Shown one piece after another: positions 36,673-45,754 of a stretch of 64,000 nucleotides of DNA. The first letter of the stretch is position 1. Each line of letters opens with the position of its first letter. The stretch lies in contig PESC01000038.1 of assembly GCA_002929135.1 (NCBI GenBank), positions 1-64,000 of the forward strand, in the 5' to 3' direction. The translations under genes and the position numbers were made by a program. The notes under the pieces are model-generated. The model saw only the letters and a program-made list of their open reading frames with translations, ran no database searches and was not told where the DNA came from. Origin of the DNA: Methylomonas sp. Lineage in GTDB: Bacteria; Pseudomonadota; Gammaproteobacteria; Methylococcales; Methylomonadaceae.

Positions 36673-36960
36673 CGAATGGCTGCGCCACCAGGCGTTCGGC
36701 TTGGTGCAGCCCACAGACTCATCGCACCTGAATGGTGCGACTTTGCCCGCAAGGGTGTCGCCAATTTTGCAACACGCCGTGCGCGATAACCCGGTCGATG
36801 CCGAGGCCACCCCCCCTGTGTTTTCTGCAAGCCTTGCAGAGCTTGATTTTCACCATGTCCGCCACGCTGGCGTGTGGAAAACAAAAAAGCTGGCATCACA
36901 TTTGCTTTAACCATTGCGAGTCTCTTGCCGAGGCTCCCTTGCATTGTTGTTGTTTCGGAC

Positions 36961-37014
36961 AAAGGCGTCCTGATTGAACGAGCGTAGCTCGTTAATTCAG
37001 GATGCCTTTTTTTT
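36961..37014 (+). promoter_or_regulatory. Terminator-type hairpin in the nirB leader, probable NasT-controlled attenuator
   Basis: The sequence aaaggcgtcctga..gaacgag / ctcgtt..tcaggatgccttt forms a stem of about 19 pairs with three mismatched positions around a cgtag loop. Eight T residues follow at 37007-37014. It lies 64 bp before the nirB ATG and in the same direction, so it would stop transcription unless overcome. NasT-type ANTAR proteins read through such hairpins in nitrate assimilation leaders. Two smaller hairpins upstream, tctgcaagccttgcaga (about 36826-36843) and gagtctcttgccgaggctc (about 36918-36936), are candidates for the binding site, but their loops are not perfect ANTAR hexaloops. 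Confidence 0.78.
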
Positions 37015-37077
37015 ACCCCTGAAACACGGCACGGCTTCGGCAAACCTAACGATCGCAACGCATTAGAGGTAAATGTC

Positions 37078-39624
37078 ATGACGCGAAAACAAACACTGGT
37101 GGTCATCGGCAACGGCATGGTCGGTCAGCACTTCATAGCCAGTTTGATGGAGAGCACCGCCAGGGATCACTTCGACGTAGTCACGTTCTGCGAAGAATCC
37201 CGGCCCGCCTACGACCGCGTGCACCTGTCGGCGTATTTCACCGGCAAGACGGCCCAGGATTTATCGCTGGTGCCCGACGGTTTCTTCGAAAGCCACGGCA
37301 TCACCCTTCATCTGGGCGACAAAGCGGTCGAGATCGACCGTGTTGCCAAACGAGTAACATCGGCCAACGGTATCGTTGTCGATTACGACAAACTGGTGCT
37401 GGCGACCGGTTCTTACCCTTTCGTGCCGCCGGTGCCGGGCCATGACAGGCCGCATTGCCTGGTGTACCGCACCCTGGATGATCTCGATGCCATCCGGGCA
37501 TCGGCACAGGCTTCCCGCATCGGTGCCGTCGTCGGCGGTGGCCTACTGGGACTGGAAGCCGCCAAGGCCTTGCGTGATCTGGGTCTGGAAACCCACGTCG
37601 TCGAATTCGCACCGCGTCTGATGACCGTGCAACTGGATGACGGTGGCGGTGCCATGCTGAAACGCAAGATCGAGGCTCTGGGCGTCAAAGCGCATCTCAA
37701 CAAGAACACCTCATTGATAGACGACGGCGCAAGCGCCCGTCATCGCATGAATTTCGCCGACGGCGAACACCTGGAAACCGATTTGATCCTGTTCTCGGCC
37801 GGCATTCGTCCGCGCGACGACATCGCCAGGGCCTCGGGCCTCGATGTCGGCCCGCGCGGTGGCATTGTCATCGACAACCACTGCCGCACCTCCGATGCCG
37901 ATATTTATGCCATAGGCGAATGCGCCTTGTGGAACGGCCAGATATTCGGCCTGGTAGCGCCCGGTTACACCATGGCGCGCTGCGTGGTAGCGCATTTGTC
38001 AGATCAGGAACACGCCTTCACCGGCGCCGACATGAGCACCAAACTCAAGCTGATGGGCGTCGATGTCGCCAGCATAGGCGACGCCCAGGCCAGAGCGCCC
38101 GGCGCCCTGATTTACACCTATCAGGATGGTCGCGCCGAGGTTTACAAACGCCTGGTGGTCAGTGCCGACAACCAACGCCTGCTCGGTGCCGTGCTGGTCG
38201 GTGATGCCGCCGACTACGGCACGCTGCTGCAATACTGCCTGAACGGCATCGAGCTACCCGAACAGCCCGAAGCCCTGATTCTGCCCGCCACGTCCGAGTC
38301 CGATCAACCAATCGGCCTGGGGGCGGATGCCCTGCCCGCATCGGCGACGGTATGCTCGTGTTATTCCGTATCCAAAGGCGACATCTGCGCCGCCATCGCC
38401 GACGGCTGCAACACGGTGCCCGCGCTGAAAACCACCACCAAGGCCGGCACCGGCTGCGGCGGTTGCGCCGCCCTGGTGAAATCGGTGCTGGACTGCGAAC
38501 TGAAAAAAGCCGGGGTCGAGGTCAACAACGATTTGTGCGAACACTTCCCCCATACCCGGCAAGACCTGTTCAACCTGATTCGCATCGACGGCATCAAAAC
38601 CTTCGATGCGCTGATCGAAAAACACGGTCGCGGCCTGGGTTGCGATGTCTGTAAACAGGCGGTGGGTTCGATGCTGGCCTCGCAGTGGAACGACTACATC
38701 CTGGAAACAGCGCACATCGGCCTGCAAGACACCAACGACACCTTTCTGGCCAATATGCAGAAAGACGGCAGTTATTCCGTCGTGCCCAGAGTGCCGGGCG
38801 GCGAGATCACGCCTGACGGCCTGATCGCCATCGGCCAGGTAGCCAAGAAATACGGGCTGTACACCAAGATCACCGGTGGCCAGCGCGTCGACCTGTTCGG
38901 TGCCCGCGTCGAGCAATTGCCCGCCATCTGGGGTGAATTGATAGCCGCCGGCTTCGAATCCGGCCACGCCTACGGCAAGGCGCTGCGCACCGTCAAATCC
39001 TGCGTTGGCAGCACCTGGTGCCGTTATGGTGTCGATGACAGCGTGGGCTTGGCGATCGAACTGGAAAACCGTTACAAGGGCCTGCGGGCACCGCACAAAA
39101 TCAAGTTTGCCGTCTCGGGCTGCACCCGTGAATGCGCCGAGGCGCAGGGCAAGGACATTGGCGTCATCGCCACCGAAGGCGGCTGGAATCTGTACGTCTG
39201 CGGCAACGGCGGCATGAAACCGCGCCACGCCGACCTGTTTGCCACCAGCCTCGACAAGGCTACGCTGATCCGTTACATCGACCGTGTGCTGATGTTCTAC
39301 ATCCGCACCGCCGACCGGCTGCAACGCACCTCGGTGTGGATGGACAACCTCGAAGGCGGCCTGGCCTACCTGAAAGCCGTGGTCATTGCCGACAAACTGG
39401 GTATGGCCGATGAACTGGAGCGACAAATGGCACATGTCGTCGATACCTATCAGTGCGAATGGAAAACCACGCTGGAGGACGACAACAAACTCAAACGCTT
39501 CCGCCATTTCGTCAACAGCGACCAGCCCGACGACCATATCGTGTTCGTCGAGGAACGCGGCCAGATTCGTCCGGCCAGCCCGCAGGAGCGCAAGCATTTT
39601 CGCCTGATCGAGGAGGTTGCATGA
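37078..39624 (+). CDS. nirB: Nitrite reductase [NAD(P)H] large subunit
   Basis: An 848-aa enzyme reducing nitrite to ammonium in the cytoplasm. The N-terminal FAD/NADH region has VVIGNGMVGQHF and AVVGGGLLGLEAA. The BFD-like [2Fe-2S] domain has Cys426, Cys428, Cys460 and Cys463. The siroheme/[4Fe-4S] site has Cys642, Cys648, Cys682 and Cys686 in CVGSTWC and CTREC. AGAGGT precedes the ATG by seven bases. The stop overlaps nirD as ATGA. The leader hairpin upstream suggests control by NasT. Confidence 0.96.
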   Translation: MTRKQTLVVIGNGMVGQHFIASLMESTARDHFDVVTFCEESRPAYDRVHLSAYFTGKTAQDLSLVPDGFFESHGITLHLGDKAVEIDRVAKRVTSANGIVVDYDKLVLATGSYPFVPPVPGHDRPHCLVYRTLDDLDAIRASAQASRIGAVVGGGLLGLEAAKALRDLGLETHVVEFAPRLMTVQLDDGGGAMLKRKIEALGVKAHLNKNTSLIDDGASARHRMNFADGEHLETDLILFSAGIRPRDDIARASGLDVGPRGGIVIDNHCRTSDADIYAIGECALWNGQIFGLVAPGYTMARCVVAHLSDQEHAFTGADMSTKLKLMGVDVASIGDAQARAPGALIYTYQDGRAEVYKRLVVSADNQRLLGAVLVGDAADYGTLLQYCLNGIELPEQPEALILPATSESDQPIGLGADALPASATVCSCYSVSKGDICAAIADGCNTVPALKTTTKAGTGCGGCAALVKSVLDCELKKAGVEVNNDLCEHFPHTRQDLFNLIRIDGIKTFDALIEKHGRGLGCDVCKQAVGSMLASQWNDYILETAHIGLQDTNDTFLANMQKDGSYSVVPRVPGGEITPDGLIAIGQVAKKYGLYTKITGGQRVDLFGARVEQLPAIWGELIAAGFESGHAYGKALRTVKSCVGSTWCRYGVDDSVGLAIELENRYKGLRAPHKIKFAVSGCTRECAEAQGKDIGVIATEGGWNLYVCGNGGMKPRHADLFATSLDKATLIRYIDRVLMFYIRTADRLQRTSVWMDNLEGGLAYLKAVVIADKLGMADELERQMAHVVDTYQCEWKTTLEDDNKLKRFRHFVNSDQPDDHIVFVEERGQIRPASPQERKHFRLIEEVA

Positions 39625-39989
39625 ACCGCTGGATCGATGTCTGCGGGGTGGACGATCTACAGCCCGACTCCGGCGTCTGTGCGCAGGTTGCAGGCCATCA
39701 GGTAGCGATGTTCCATCTGCCCAAACTGGATGCGGTGTACTCGCTCGACAACTTCGATCCGATCGCTCAAGCCAATGTCCTGTCGCGCGGCATGGTCGGC
39801 GACCTGGGCGGCGAACCCATGGTGGCATCGCCCATGTACAAGCAGCATTACAATCTGAAGACCGGTGTCTGTTTCGAAGATGCCAGCGTCAGACTGACGA
39901 CGTATCGGCTGCGTATCGCCGATCACCGTGTCTGGCTACAGGTCGATGAACACGGTGTGCCAGTCGCAATGCCGATTGCCACGCCATGA
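39621..39989 (+). CDS. nirD: Nitrite reductase [NAD(P)H] small subunit
   Basis: A 122-aa Rieske-like fold protein that partners NirB. It starts MNRWIDVCGVDDLQPDSGVC at the ATG overlapping the nirB stop and contains DNFDPIAQANVLSRGMVGDL and PMYKQHYNLKTGVC, typical NirD segments. The Cys-His pairs of true Rieske clusters are absent, as is normal for NirD. The stop overlaps nasA by 4 bp, so the three genes are translationally coupled. Confidence 0.94.
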   Translation: MNRWIDVCGVDDLQPDSGVCAQVAGHQVAMFHLPKLDAVYSLDNFDPIAQANVLSRGMVGDLGGEPMVASPMYKQHYNLKTGVCFEDASVRLTTYRLRIADHRVWLQVDEHGVPVAMPIATP

Positions 39990-42646
39990 AGACGATCAAA
40001 ACCACCTGCCCGTATTGCGGTGTCGGCTGCGGCATAGCAGCCCGCGTCGATGCCGCATCGCGGCAGGTGACGGTGCAAGGCGATCAAAACCACCCGGCCA
40101 ATTTCGGCAGACTGTGCTCCAAAGGCCTGGCGCTGGCCGAAACATTGGCGCTGGACACCCGCTTGTTGCGGCCACAGATTGGCGACCGGGTGGTCAACTG
40201 GGGAGCGGCGCTGGATCATGTGGCGGACGGTTTCCGCCGCATCATTGCCGAACACGGGCCGGATGCCGTCGCGCTGTACGCTTCCGGCCAATTGCTGACC
40301 GAGGATTATTACGTTGCCAACAAGCTGATGAAAGGCTTTATCGGCAGCGCCAATATCGACACCAACAGCCGCTTGTGCATGTCGTCGTCGGTTGCCGGGC
40401 ACAAGCGGGCATTCGGTGCCGACACCGTGCCCGGTTGTTACGAGGATTTGGAACTGACCGACATGATCGTGTTGATCGGCTCCAACGCCGCCTGGTGTCA
40501 CCCTGTGAGTTTTCAGCGCATCCGCGCCGCGAAAAAGCTGAGGCCGGACATGAAAATCGTCGTCATCGATCCGCGCCGTACCAGCAGTTGCGACATTGCC
40601 GACCTGCATCTGCCGCTGGCACCCGGTAGTGACGTGCTGTTGTTCAACGGCCTGCTGCGCGACTTACAGCAACGGCAGCGGCTGGATGCCGAATACATCC
40701 AACACCATACCAACGGCTTTGCCTCGGCCATGGCCGAGGCCGACAGCGCGACGCCTGAGCGGGTTGCCGAAGGCTGCGGCCTGCCACTGGCCGATGTGAC
40801 CACGTTCTACCGCTGGTTTGGCGAGCACAACAAGGTGATGAGTCTGTACAGCCAAGGCGTCAATCAATCGACCTCGGGCACCGATAAAGTCAACAGCATC
40901 ATCAATTGTCACCTGGCCACAGGCCGCATCGGCAAGCCTGGCAGGGGGCCGTTCTCGCTGACCGGCCAACCCAATGCCATGGGCGGGCGTGAAGTCGGTG
41001 GCCTGGCGCACCAACTGGCGGCGCACATGGACTTCACCAACCCGAACGATGTCGAGCGCGTCGCCCGCTTCTGGGGCAGCGAGCGCATCGCCCGTCAGCC
41101 CGGTTATCCGGCGGTGGCGCTGTTCGATGCCATACACCAGGGCAAGGTCAAGGCGGTGTGGATCATGGGTACCAATCCGGTCGTCAGCTTGCCGGATGCC
41201 GACAAGGTCAGGCAGGCACTGGCGCGTTGTGAGTTGGTCGTCGTCTCCGATTGTGTGGCGCGTACCGATACCAGCGCATGGGCGCATGTGCTGTTGCCCG
41301 CCGCAGGTTGGGGCGAAAAAGACGGCACGGTGACCAATTCCGAACGACGGATTTCCCGGCAGCGGGCCTTGCTGCCGTTCGCCGGTGACGCCAAGCCGGA
41401 TTGGTGGATCATCAGCCAGGTAGCCCACCGCCTGGGCTACGGAGCAGCCTTCGATTATCAAACGCCTGCCGATATTTTTCGTGAGCACGCCGCCTTGTCG
41501 GGCTTCGAAAACGATGCCGAACACGGTGTACGCGATTTCGACATTTCCGGCTTGGCGAACCTGGATGATGTGGCTTACGCCGAGTTGCAGCCCGTGCAAT
41601 GGCCGGTGAACCCGGCATTTCCCGAGGGCCGTGCCCGGCTGTTCGACGATGGCCGCTTTTTCACCGCCTCGGGCAGAGCGCAATTCGTCGCGGCGACACC
41701 CAAACCACCGGCGCATCCGGTCGATGCCGATTACCCGCTGGTGCTGAATACCGGCCGGGTGCGCGACCAATGGCACACGATGACCCGTACCGCCATCGCC
41801 GCCAAGCTCAACCAGCATCGGCCCGAGGTGTACGTCGATGTGCATCCGGTCGATGCCGAACGTCATCGCCTGAGTGATGGCGGCCTGGCCCGACTGGACA
41901 GTATGCGCGGCCACCTGCTGGCACGGGTACGCGTCACCGACGACCAAGCCCCCGGCAGCGTGTTTGTGCCCATGCACTGGACTGCGCAGTTTGCCAGTCA
42001 GGGCCGGGTGGGCGTGTTGATCGGTGACAGCGTTGATCCCATTTCCAAACAACCGGAAAGCAAGCACACACCGGTGAAAATCGCCGCGTTCGATACCGCC
42101 TGGCAGGGTTTTGTGATGGCGCGACAGCCATTCGATGTCGAGGGGATCGACTACTGGAACCGGATACACGGCGACGAATATCAGCACTACGAACTGGCGG
42201 CGACGCAGGCGCTGGGCGACGTATCGCACTGGCTGCGCAGCAGGCTGCCGATGCAGGTGCATGATGAGTGGCTGGCTTGTTTCGACGCAGGCAGCGGGGC
42301 TTATCGCGCCGCGCAAATCGTCGATGACCGTCTCGAAGCCGTGGTCATGATGGCTTGCAGTGGCACGTTGCCGGATCGGCAATGGCTGGCTTCGCTGTTT
42401 GCCAAGCATGCACTGGATGCCACCGACCGTCTGGGCTTGCTGAGCGCCTGCCCGGTCAATGGTCAGGCGACCGACGGCGCGACCGTTTGCGCCTGTTTCG
42501 GCATCGGCGAGCGAACGATTTGCCGCGCCATCGATGACCACGACCTGAAAACGACACAGGATGTGGGTCAGTGCCTGAAAGCCGGCACCGGATGCGGCTC
42601 CTGCGTACCGGAAATCAGCAAGCTGCTGGCGCTGGCCAGCGCCTGA
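39986..42646 (+). CDS. nasA: Assimilatory nitrate reductase, molybdopterin catalytic subunit with C-terminal BFD domain
   Basis: An 886-aa cytoplasmic enzyme reducing nitrate to nitrite. The N-terminal [4Fe-4S] motif TTCPYCGVGCGI gives Cys8, Cys11 and Cys15. Molybdopterin oxidoreductase signatures include ANIDTNSRLCMSSSVAGHK, MGTNPVVSLPD and NTGRVRDQWHTMTRT. The C-terminal part carries a BFD-like [2Fe-2S] domain with Cys835, Cys837, Cys870 and Cys873, as in Klebsiella NasA. There is no Tat signal, consistent with an assimilatory role. No separate reductase subunit gene (nasB-like) follows, so electrons may come from ferredoxin or an unlinked partner. Confidence 0.94.
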   Translation: MKTIKTTCPYCGVGCGIAARVDAASRQVTVQGDQNHPANFGRLCSKGLALAETLALDTRLLRPQIGDRVVNWGAALDHVADGFRRIIAEHGPDAVALYASGQLLTEDYYVANKLMKGFIGSANIDTNSRLCMSSSVAGHKRAFGADTVPGCYEDLELTDMIVLIGSNAAWCHPVSFQRIRAAKKLRPDMKIVVIDPRRTSSCDIADLHLPLAPGSDVLLFNGLLRDLQQRQRLDAEYIQHHTNGFASAMAEADSATPERVAEGCGLPLADVTTFYRWFGEHNKVMSLYSQGVNQSTSGTDKVNSIINCHLATGRIGKPGRGPFSLTGQPNAMGGREVGGLAHQLAAHMDFTNPNDVERVARFWGSERIARQPGYPAVALFDAIHQGKVKAVWIMGTNPVVSLPDADKVRQALARCELVVVSDCVARTDTSAWAHVLLPAAGWGEKDGTVTNSERRISRQRALLPFAGDAKPDWWIISQVAHRLGYGAAFDYQTPADIFREHAALSGFENDAEHGVRDFDISGLANLDDVAYAELQPVQWPVNPAFPEGRARLFDDGRFFTASGRAQFVAATPKPPAHPVDADYPLVLNTGRVRDQWHTMTRTAIAAKLNQHRPEVYVDVHPVDAERHRLSDGGLARLDSMRGHLLARVRVTDDQAPGSVFVPMHWTAQFASQGRVGVLIGDSVDPISKQPESKHTPVKIAAFDTAWQGFVMARQPFDVEGIDYWNRIHGDEYQHYELAATQALGDVSHWLRSRLPMQVHDEWLACFDAGSGAYRAAQIVDDRLEAVVMMACSGTLPDRQWLASLFAKHALDATDRLGLLSACPVNGQATDGATVCACFGIGERTICRAIDDHDLKTTQDVGQCLKAGTGCGSCVPEISKLLALASA

Positions 42647-42880
42647 ACGACAAACCACTGGGCGAACAACGCTCGCCCGGGCTGCGTTCATACCACCGCA
42701 AAAGCCTCTCCGTCCGCTAAAAATCACACGATCAACCATCAAAATTTGTATTTTCAAGTCGGCAGCACGTATCCTGTAAGCCATGTAACTGAGCGATCAC
42801 GTTGCAGGGCTGAGCCATTAGCGATGATTCATGCCCCCCGATAAATTTGAACTCTTTCCATTTTCATCAGGAGTATCACT

Positions 42881-43345
42881 ATGCAAGGCGATAAAAAAAT
42901 CATTGAGTATCTGAACAAGGTGCTGGAAAACGAGCTGACTGCAATCAACCAGTATTTTTTGCATGCCCGCATGTACAAGAACTGGGGAATCAGCAAACTC
43001 AACGACAGGGTTTATCACGAGTCGATTGATGGCATGAAACGTGCCGACAAGTTGATCGAGCGTATTTTGTTTCTCGAAGGTCTGCCAAATCTGCAAAACC
43101 TGGGAAAACTATTGGTAGGCGAAAATCCTGAAGAAATGCTGGCGTGCGACCTCAAGCTGGAGCAGCAGGCGCTGCCACTGTTACGCGAAGCAATCGCCTA
43201 TTGCGAAAACGCCAGTGATTTCGTTTCCCGAGAGGTATTTGAAGACATTCTGGAAAACGGAGAGGAATACGTCGATTGGCTGGAAACCCAGTTTGACTTG
43301 ATCGAAAAAGTGAGTATCCAGAATTATCTGCAATCGCAGATGTAA
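42881..43345 (+). CDS. bfr: Bacterioferritin subunit lacking most ferroxidase ligands
   Basis: A 154-aa ferritin-like four-helix bundle, very close to classical bacterioferritins ([36 protein letters not shown]). Met52, the haem ligand, is kept in [10 protein letters not shown]. Against E. coli Bfr numbering, Glu18, Tyr25 and Glu94 remain, but Glu51 is Gly, His54 is Arg, Glu127 is Gly and His130 is Tyr. The diiron ferroxidase site therefore cannot form. This subunit probably co-assembles with a ferroxidase-competent Bfr encoded elsewhere, as in two-subunit bacterioferritins of other proteobacteria. An AGGAG sequence precedes the ATG. Confidence 0.9.
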   Translation: MQGDKKIIEYLNKVLENELTAINQYFLHARMYKNWGISKLNDRVYHESIDGMKRADKLIERILFLEGLPNLQNLGKLLVGENPEEMLACDLKLEQQALPLLREAIAYCENASDFVSREVFEDILENGEEYVDWLETQFDLIEKVSIQNYLQSQM

Positions 43346-43744
43346 TTTTTCTCGCTCCCACACGCAGCAGAGGACTGCATACCGATGCTGCTTGAGGGTT
43401 ATCCCCATACGCGCCAACTTAAGCCACTAACCCATTGATTAAACACGGCTAAGATTCATTTCTCGACATGGGTTCAGCAGAGCGAGAAGGGAGCTTGGCA
43501 AGCATTGCAGCGTCCGTTTTCTGGGGCGTTCGCTCAAGCTCTTGATGCTGTCATCCCTAAAGCGGACATCGACGGGGAAACAGGCTTTGATACCTGCTTT
43601 GAGGTCATCCGCGACGGTACGCCAGAGTCGCCAATCGGCTACAGGTGGCCTGTCCGTTGTGCAACCCGGTAAGACAGCTTGCAGCTATCGACCCTAGTCT
43701 ATAAAAATCCCCTGCATTCCATTCATACCCTTCAGGAGTTCACC
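43346..43744. other. 399-bp gap without a recognisable gene
   Basis: No tRNA, terminator or complete gene is visible. On the minus strand a frame of about 80 codons is open between roughly 43440 and 43690 (containing ADWRLWRTVADDLKAGIKAC), but it lacks a convincing start and matches no family I know. It might be a decayed gene or mobile-element remnant. Confidence 0.4.
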
Positions 43745-44338
43745 ATGGCGCGTCAAACCGAGGCATCACAACGCAATGACTACGAGCTGCTGCCCGTGCT
43801 GAACGCGCTGGTCTATGCCGCCCTGCCAGCCGAACGCATGGCCAAACGGCTGACCAATAACATCGTGTTCGCCATGATTGCCGGTGTGCTGGCAGCGGTC
43901 TGGCTGGCCTACTATCTGGTCAGCATTCTGCACTGGGACGTGGGCAGCGCGGCTGCGCTGGGGGTGTTACTGACCTTGCCTTCGTTGCTGTTGATCGGGT
44001 TTTACAGGGTATTGAACGCCATGAACGGATTAACGCACCGATTACAGGGCATCGCGGACAGTATCGAGACCGAAACCACCGGCTATCCCAGAGCAGCGGA
44101 CGATGACAAAGACGCTATCGCAACGAACCGGCCTGGATTATCCAGTTTGTTAAGATTTGGCCGCAGCATCGTCGACGTCCAATCCTGTGGTGTAGCGGCA
44201 AGACCCGTTTTATCTGCACTTGGGCCTGCCGTCAGGCTGGCGAATAAAGCGTTCCTGCTACTGACATTGCTGGCTGCCATTGGCAGTTTTGCCGTGATTA
44301 CCCTGACCATGGCCAGTTGGGTGTCCTATGCGCTTTGA
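43745..44338 (+). CDS. Hypothetical membrane protein
   Basis: A 197-aa protein with three likely transmembrane segments: IVFAMIAGVLAAVWLAYYLV, AAALGVLLTLPSLLLIGFY and the C-terminal LLTLLAAIGSFAVITLTMAS. A charged segment (RLQGIADSIETETTGYPRAADDDKDA) separates the second and third. The ATG at 43745 has CAGGAG seven bases upstream; an earlier TTG in frame is less likely. I recognise no family. It is not clearly co-transcribed with either neighbour. Confidence 0.65.
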   Translation: MARQTEASQRNDYELLPVLNALVYAALPAERMAKRLTNNIVFAMIAGVLAAVWLAYYLVSILHWDVGSAAALGVLLTLPSLLLIGFYRVLNAMNGLTHRLQGIADSIETETTGYPRAADDDKDAIATNRPGLSSLLRFGRSIVDVQSCGVAARPVLSALGPAVRLANKAFLLLTLLAAIGSFAVITLTMASWVSYAL

Positions 44339-44437
44339 AATCCGGCTTAGCTGAAGAAACCCAATAAACGACTATTATCGATCCGAAGAAATCAACGCGC
44401 TGCGTGAGCAATATCGCAGTCCTGCCCGGAGTAAACC

Positions 44438-45544
44438 ATGCCCAACCCCATTCGTCGTCTGAATACAAGCCATGGACTGCCAAATCTGCTCATATCTGGT
44501 CTGGTAGTTGTACTGCTAAGCGCCTGCGGCAGCCAGACCGTCGTCAAGCGTGACAAACCCACCGCTACTTACCGCGCCAATGCGCCAAAACAGCCGAGCA
44601 TCCTGCCGCCCCGCCCCGCCGACACGGCAGTCGCTTATACCAGCCTGTTCCCCAAGCCGGTGGCGCTGATGCCGGCTGTCGATTTCTGGCGCAAGACCTA
44701 CGCAGTCTGGAGCCGTTCGCAAGTGGCTTTTCATGACGACCGCCACATGGACATCGTGTATGAAGTCATGGAACTGCCGGGCTACGTTGCCGAAGGCTTG
44801 ACCGCAGAACAAAAAGACCAGGTCAGCCAGCGCCGCGATTTCTGGAAAGCGAAACTGGCAGGTCTGGAATACAAGCTGCGCTATAGCGCTCCGCTCGACG
44901 CTTTCGACCAGCAATTGATGAGCAAACTGGCAAGCGGGGGGCGTGACGCAAGAACTATACTGACGGGGGCCGACAGCCGCGTTCGCTCGCAGCGTGGCAC
45001 TCGCGAACGCTTCAAGCGTGGCCTGGAAATCAGTGGTCGTTACGATCTGCAATTCCGCAAGGTATTCCGCGATGCCGGTTTACCGGAAGAGCTGGCCTAT
45101 CTACCGCATGTCGAGTCGTCATTTCAGCCCGCGGCGCGCTCATCCGCCGGTGCAGTAGGCATGTGGCAGTTCACCAAAGCAGCCGCCAAGACCTTCATGC
45201 CGGGCGGCGATAGTGTCGACCAACGGCTGAACCCTTTCGTGTCGGCACAAGGTGCCGCGCGCTATCTGAGTTATGCCTACGGCAAACTCGGCAACTGGCC
45301 ATCGGCGATTACTTCATACAACCACGGCATAGGCGGCATGAAACGGGCGCACAATCAAATGGGTACAGATTTCGTCACCATCGTCGACCGCTACGACGGC
45401 CCGGCATTCGGCTTTGCCTCGCGCAACTACTACGCCCAGTTTCTGGCCGCCCGCGAAATCGCCAATCAGCCACACGCCTTCTTTCAAGAAGGCGTGAATT
45501 TTGAAAGCCCGATATTGCCTGGACAATATGTCGCCTCGGAATAG
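44438..45544 (+). CDS. Lytic transglycosylase lipoprotein (MltD-like, SLT domain)
   Basis: A 368-aa outer-membrane lipoprotein. The signal ends with VVLLSACGS (lipobox LSAC). The SLT domain starts near residue 210 with the catalytic Glu226 in PHVESSFQPAARSSAGAVG, followed by MWQFTKAAAKTF and ITSYNHGIGGMKRA. The segment before the SLT domain (about 70-200) resembles the N-terminal part of MltD. No LysM repeats are present, so it is shorter than E. coli MltD. It should cleave peptidoglycan glycan strands, leaving 1,6-anhydro ends. Confidence 0.85.
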   Translation: MPNPIRRLNTSHGLPNLLISGLVVVLLSACGSQTVVKRDKPTATYRANAPKQPSILPPRPADTAVAYTSLFPKPVALMPAVDFWRKTYAVWSRSQVAFHDDRHMDIVYEVMELPGYVAEGLTAEQKDQVSQRRDFWKAKLAGLEYKLRYSAPLDAFDQQLMSKLASGGRDARTILTGADSRVRSQRGTRERFKRGLEISGRYDLQFRKVFRDAGLPEELAYLPHVESSFQPAARSSAGAVGMWQFTKAAAKTFMPGGDSVDQRLNPFVSAQGAARYLSYAYGKLGNWPSAITSYNHGIGGMKRAHNQMGTDFVTIVDRYDGPAFGFASRNYYAQFLAAREIANQPHAFFQEGVNFESPILPGQYVASE

Positions 45545-45754
45545 CGCGACGCTTTTGAATGCGGATTGAATCTCAAATGACATCCTAATTTATGCGCCTC
45601 GCCCTCTCGGTTTGAATCCATCCACGCAATTGACATTCCGTTTTTTTTGATTTTTCGGGTAAAATGCGCGGATTTTTCATGGCCACTGCCAGCGAAAAAG
45701 CTGCGGCAAGGCTGCCAGAAGCAAAACGTTTTCATCCCCATTCAGAGTACAACC

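Noticed and set aside
36470..36688. N-terminal extension of the nitrate transporter by 73 residues
   Set aside because: The extra residues come from the dispersed repeat; the family N-terminus starts at the ATG at 36469.
40664..42784. Very long open frame (about 700 codons) antisense to nasA; similar ones antisense to nirB (38254-39828), the amidotransferase (11233-12600), pfp (48542-49774) and the GT4 gene (5097-6188)
   Set aside because: They mirror well-identified genes in GC-rich sequence, lack family motifs and have no ribosome-binding site; they are shadows of codon bias.
43440..43690. Minus-strand frame of about 80 codons that might be a transposase remnant
   Set aside because: No DDE or other transposase motif, no terminal inverted repeats and no start codon could be recognised.
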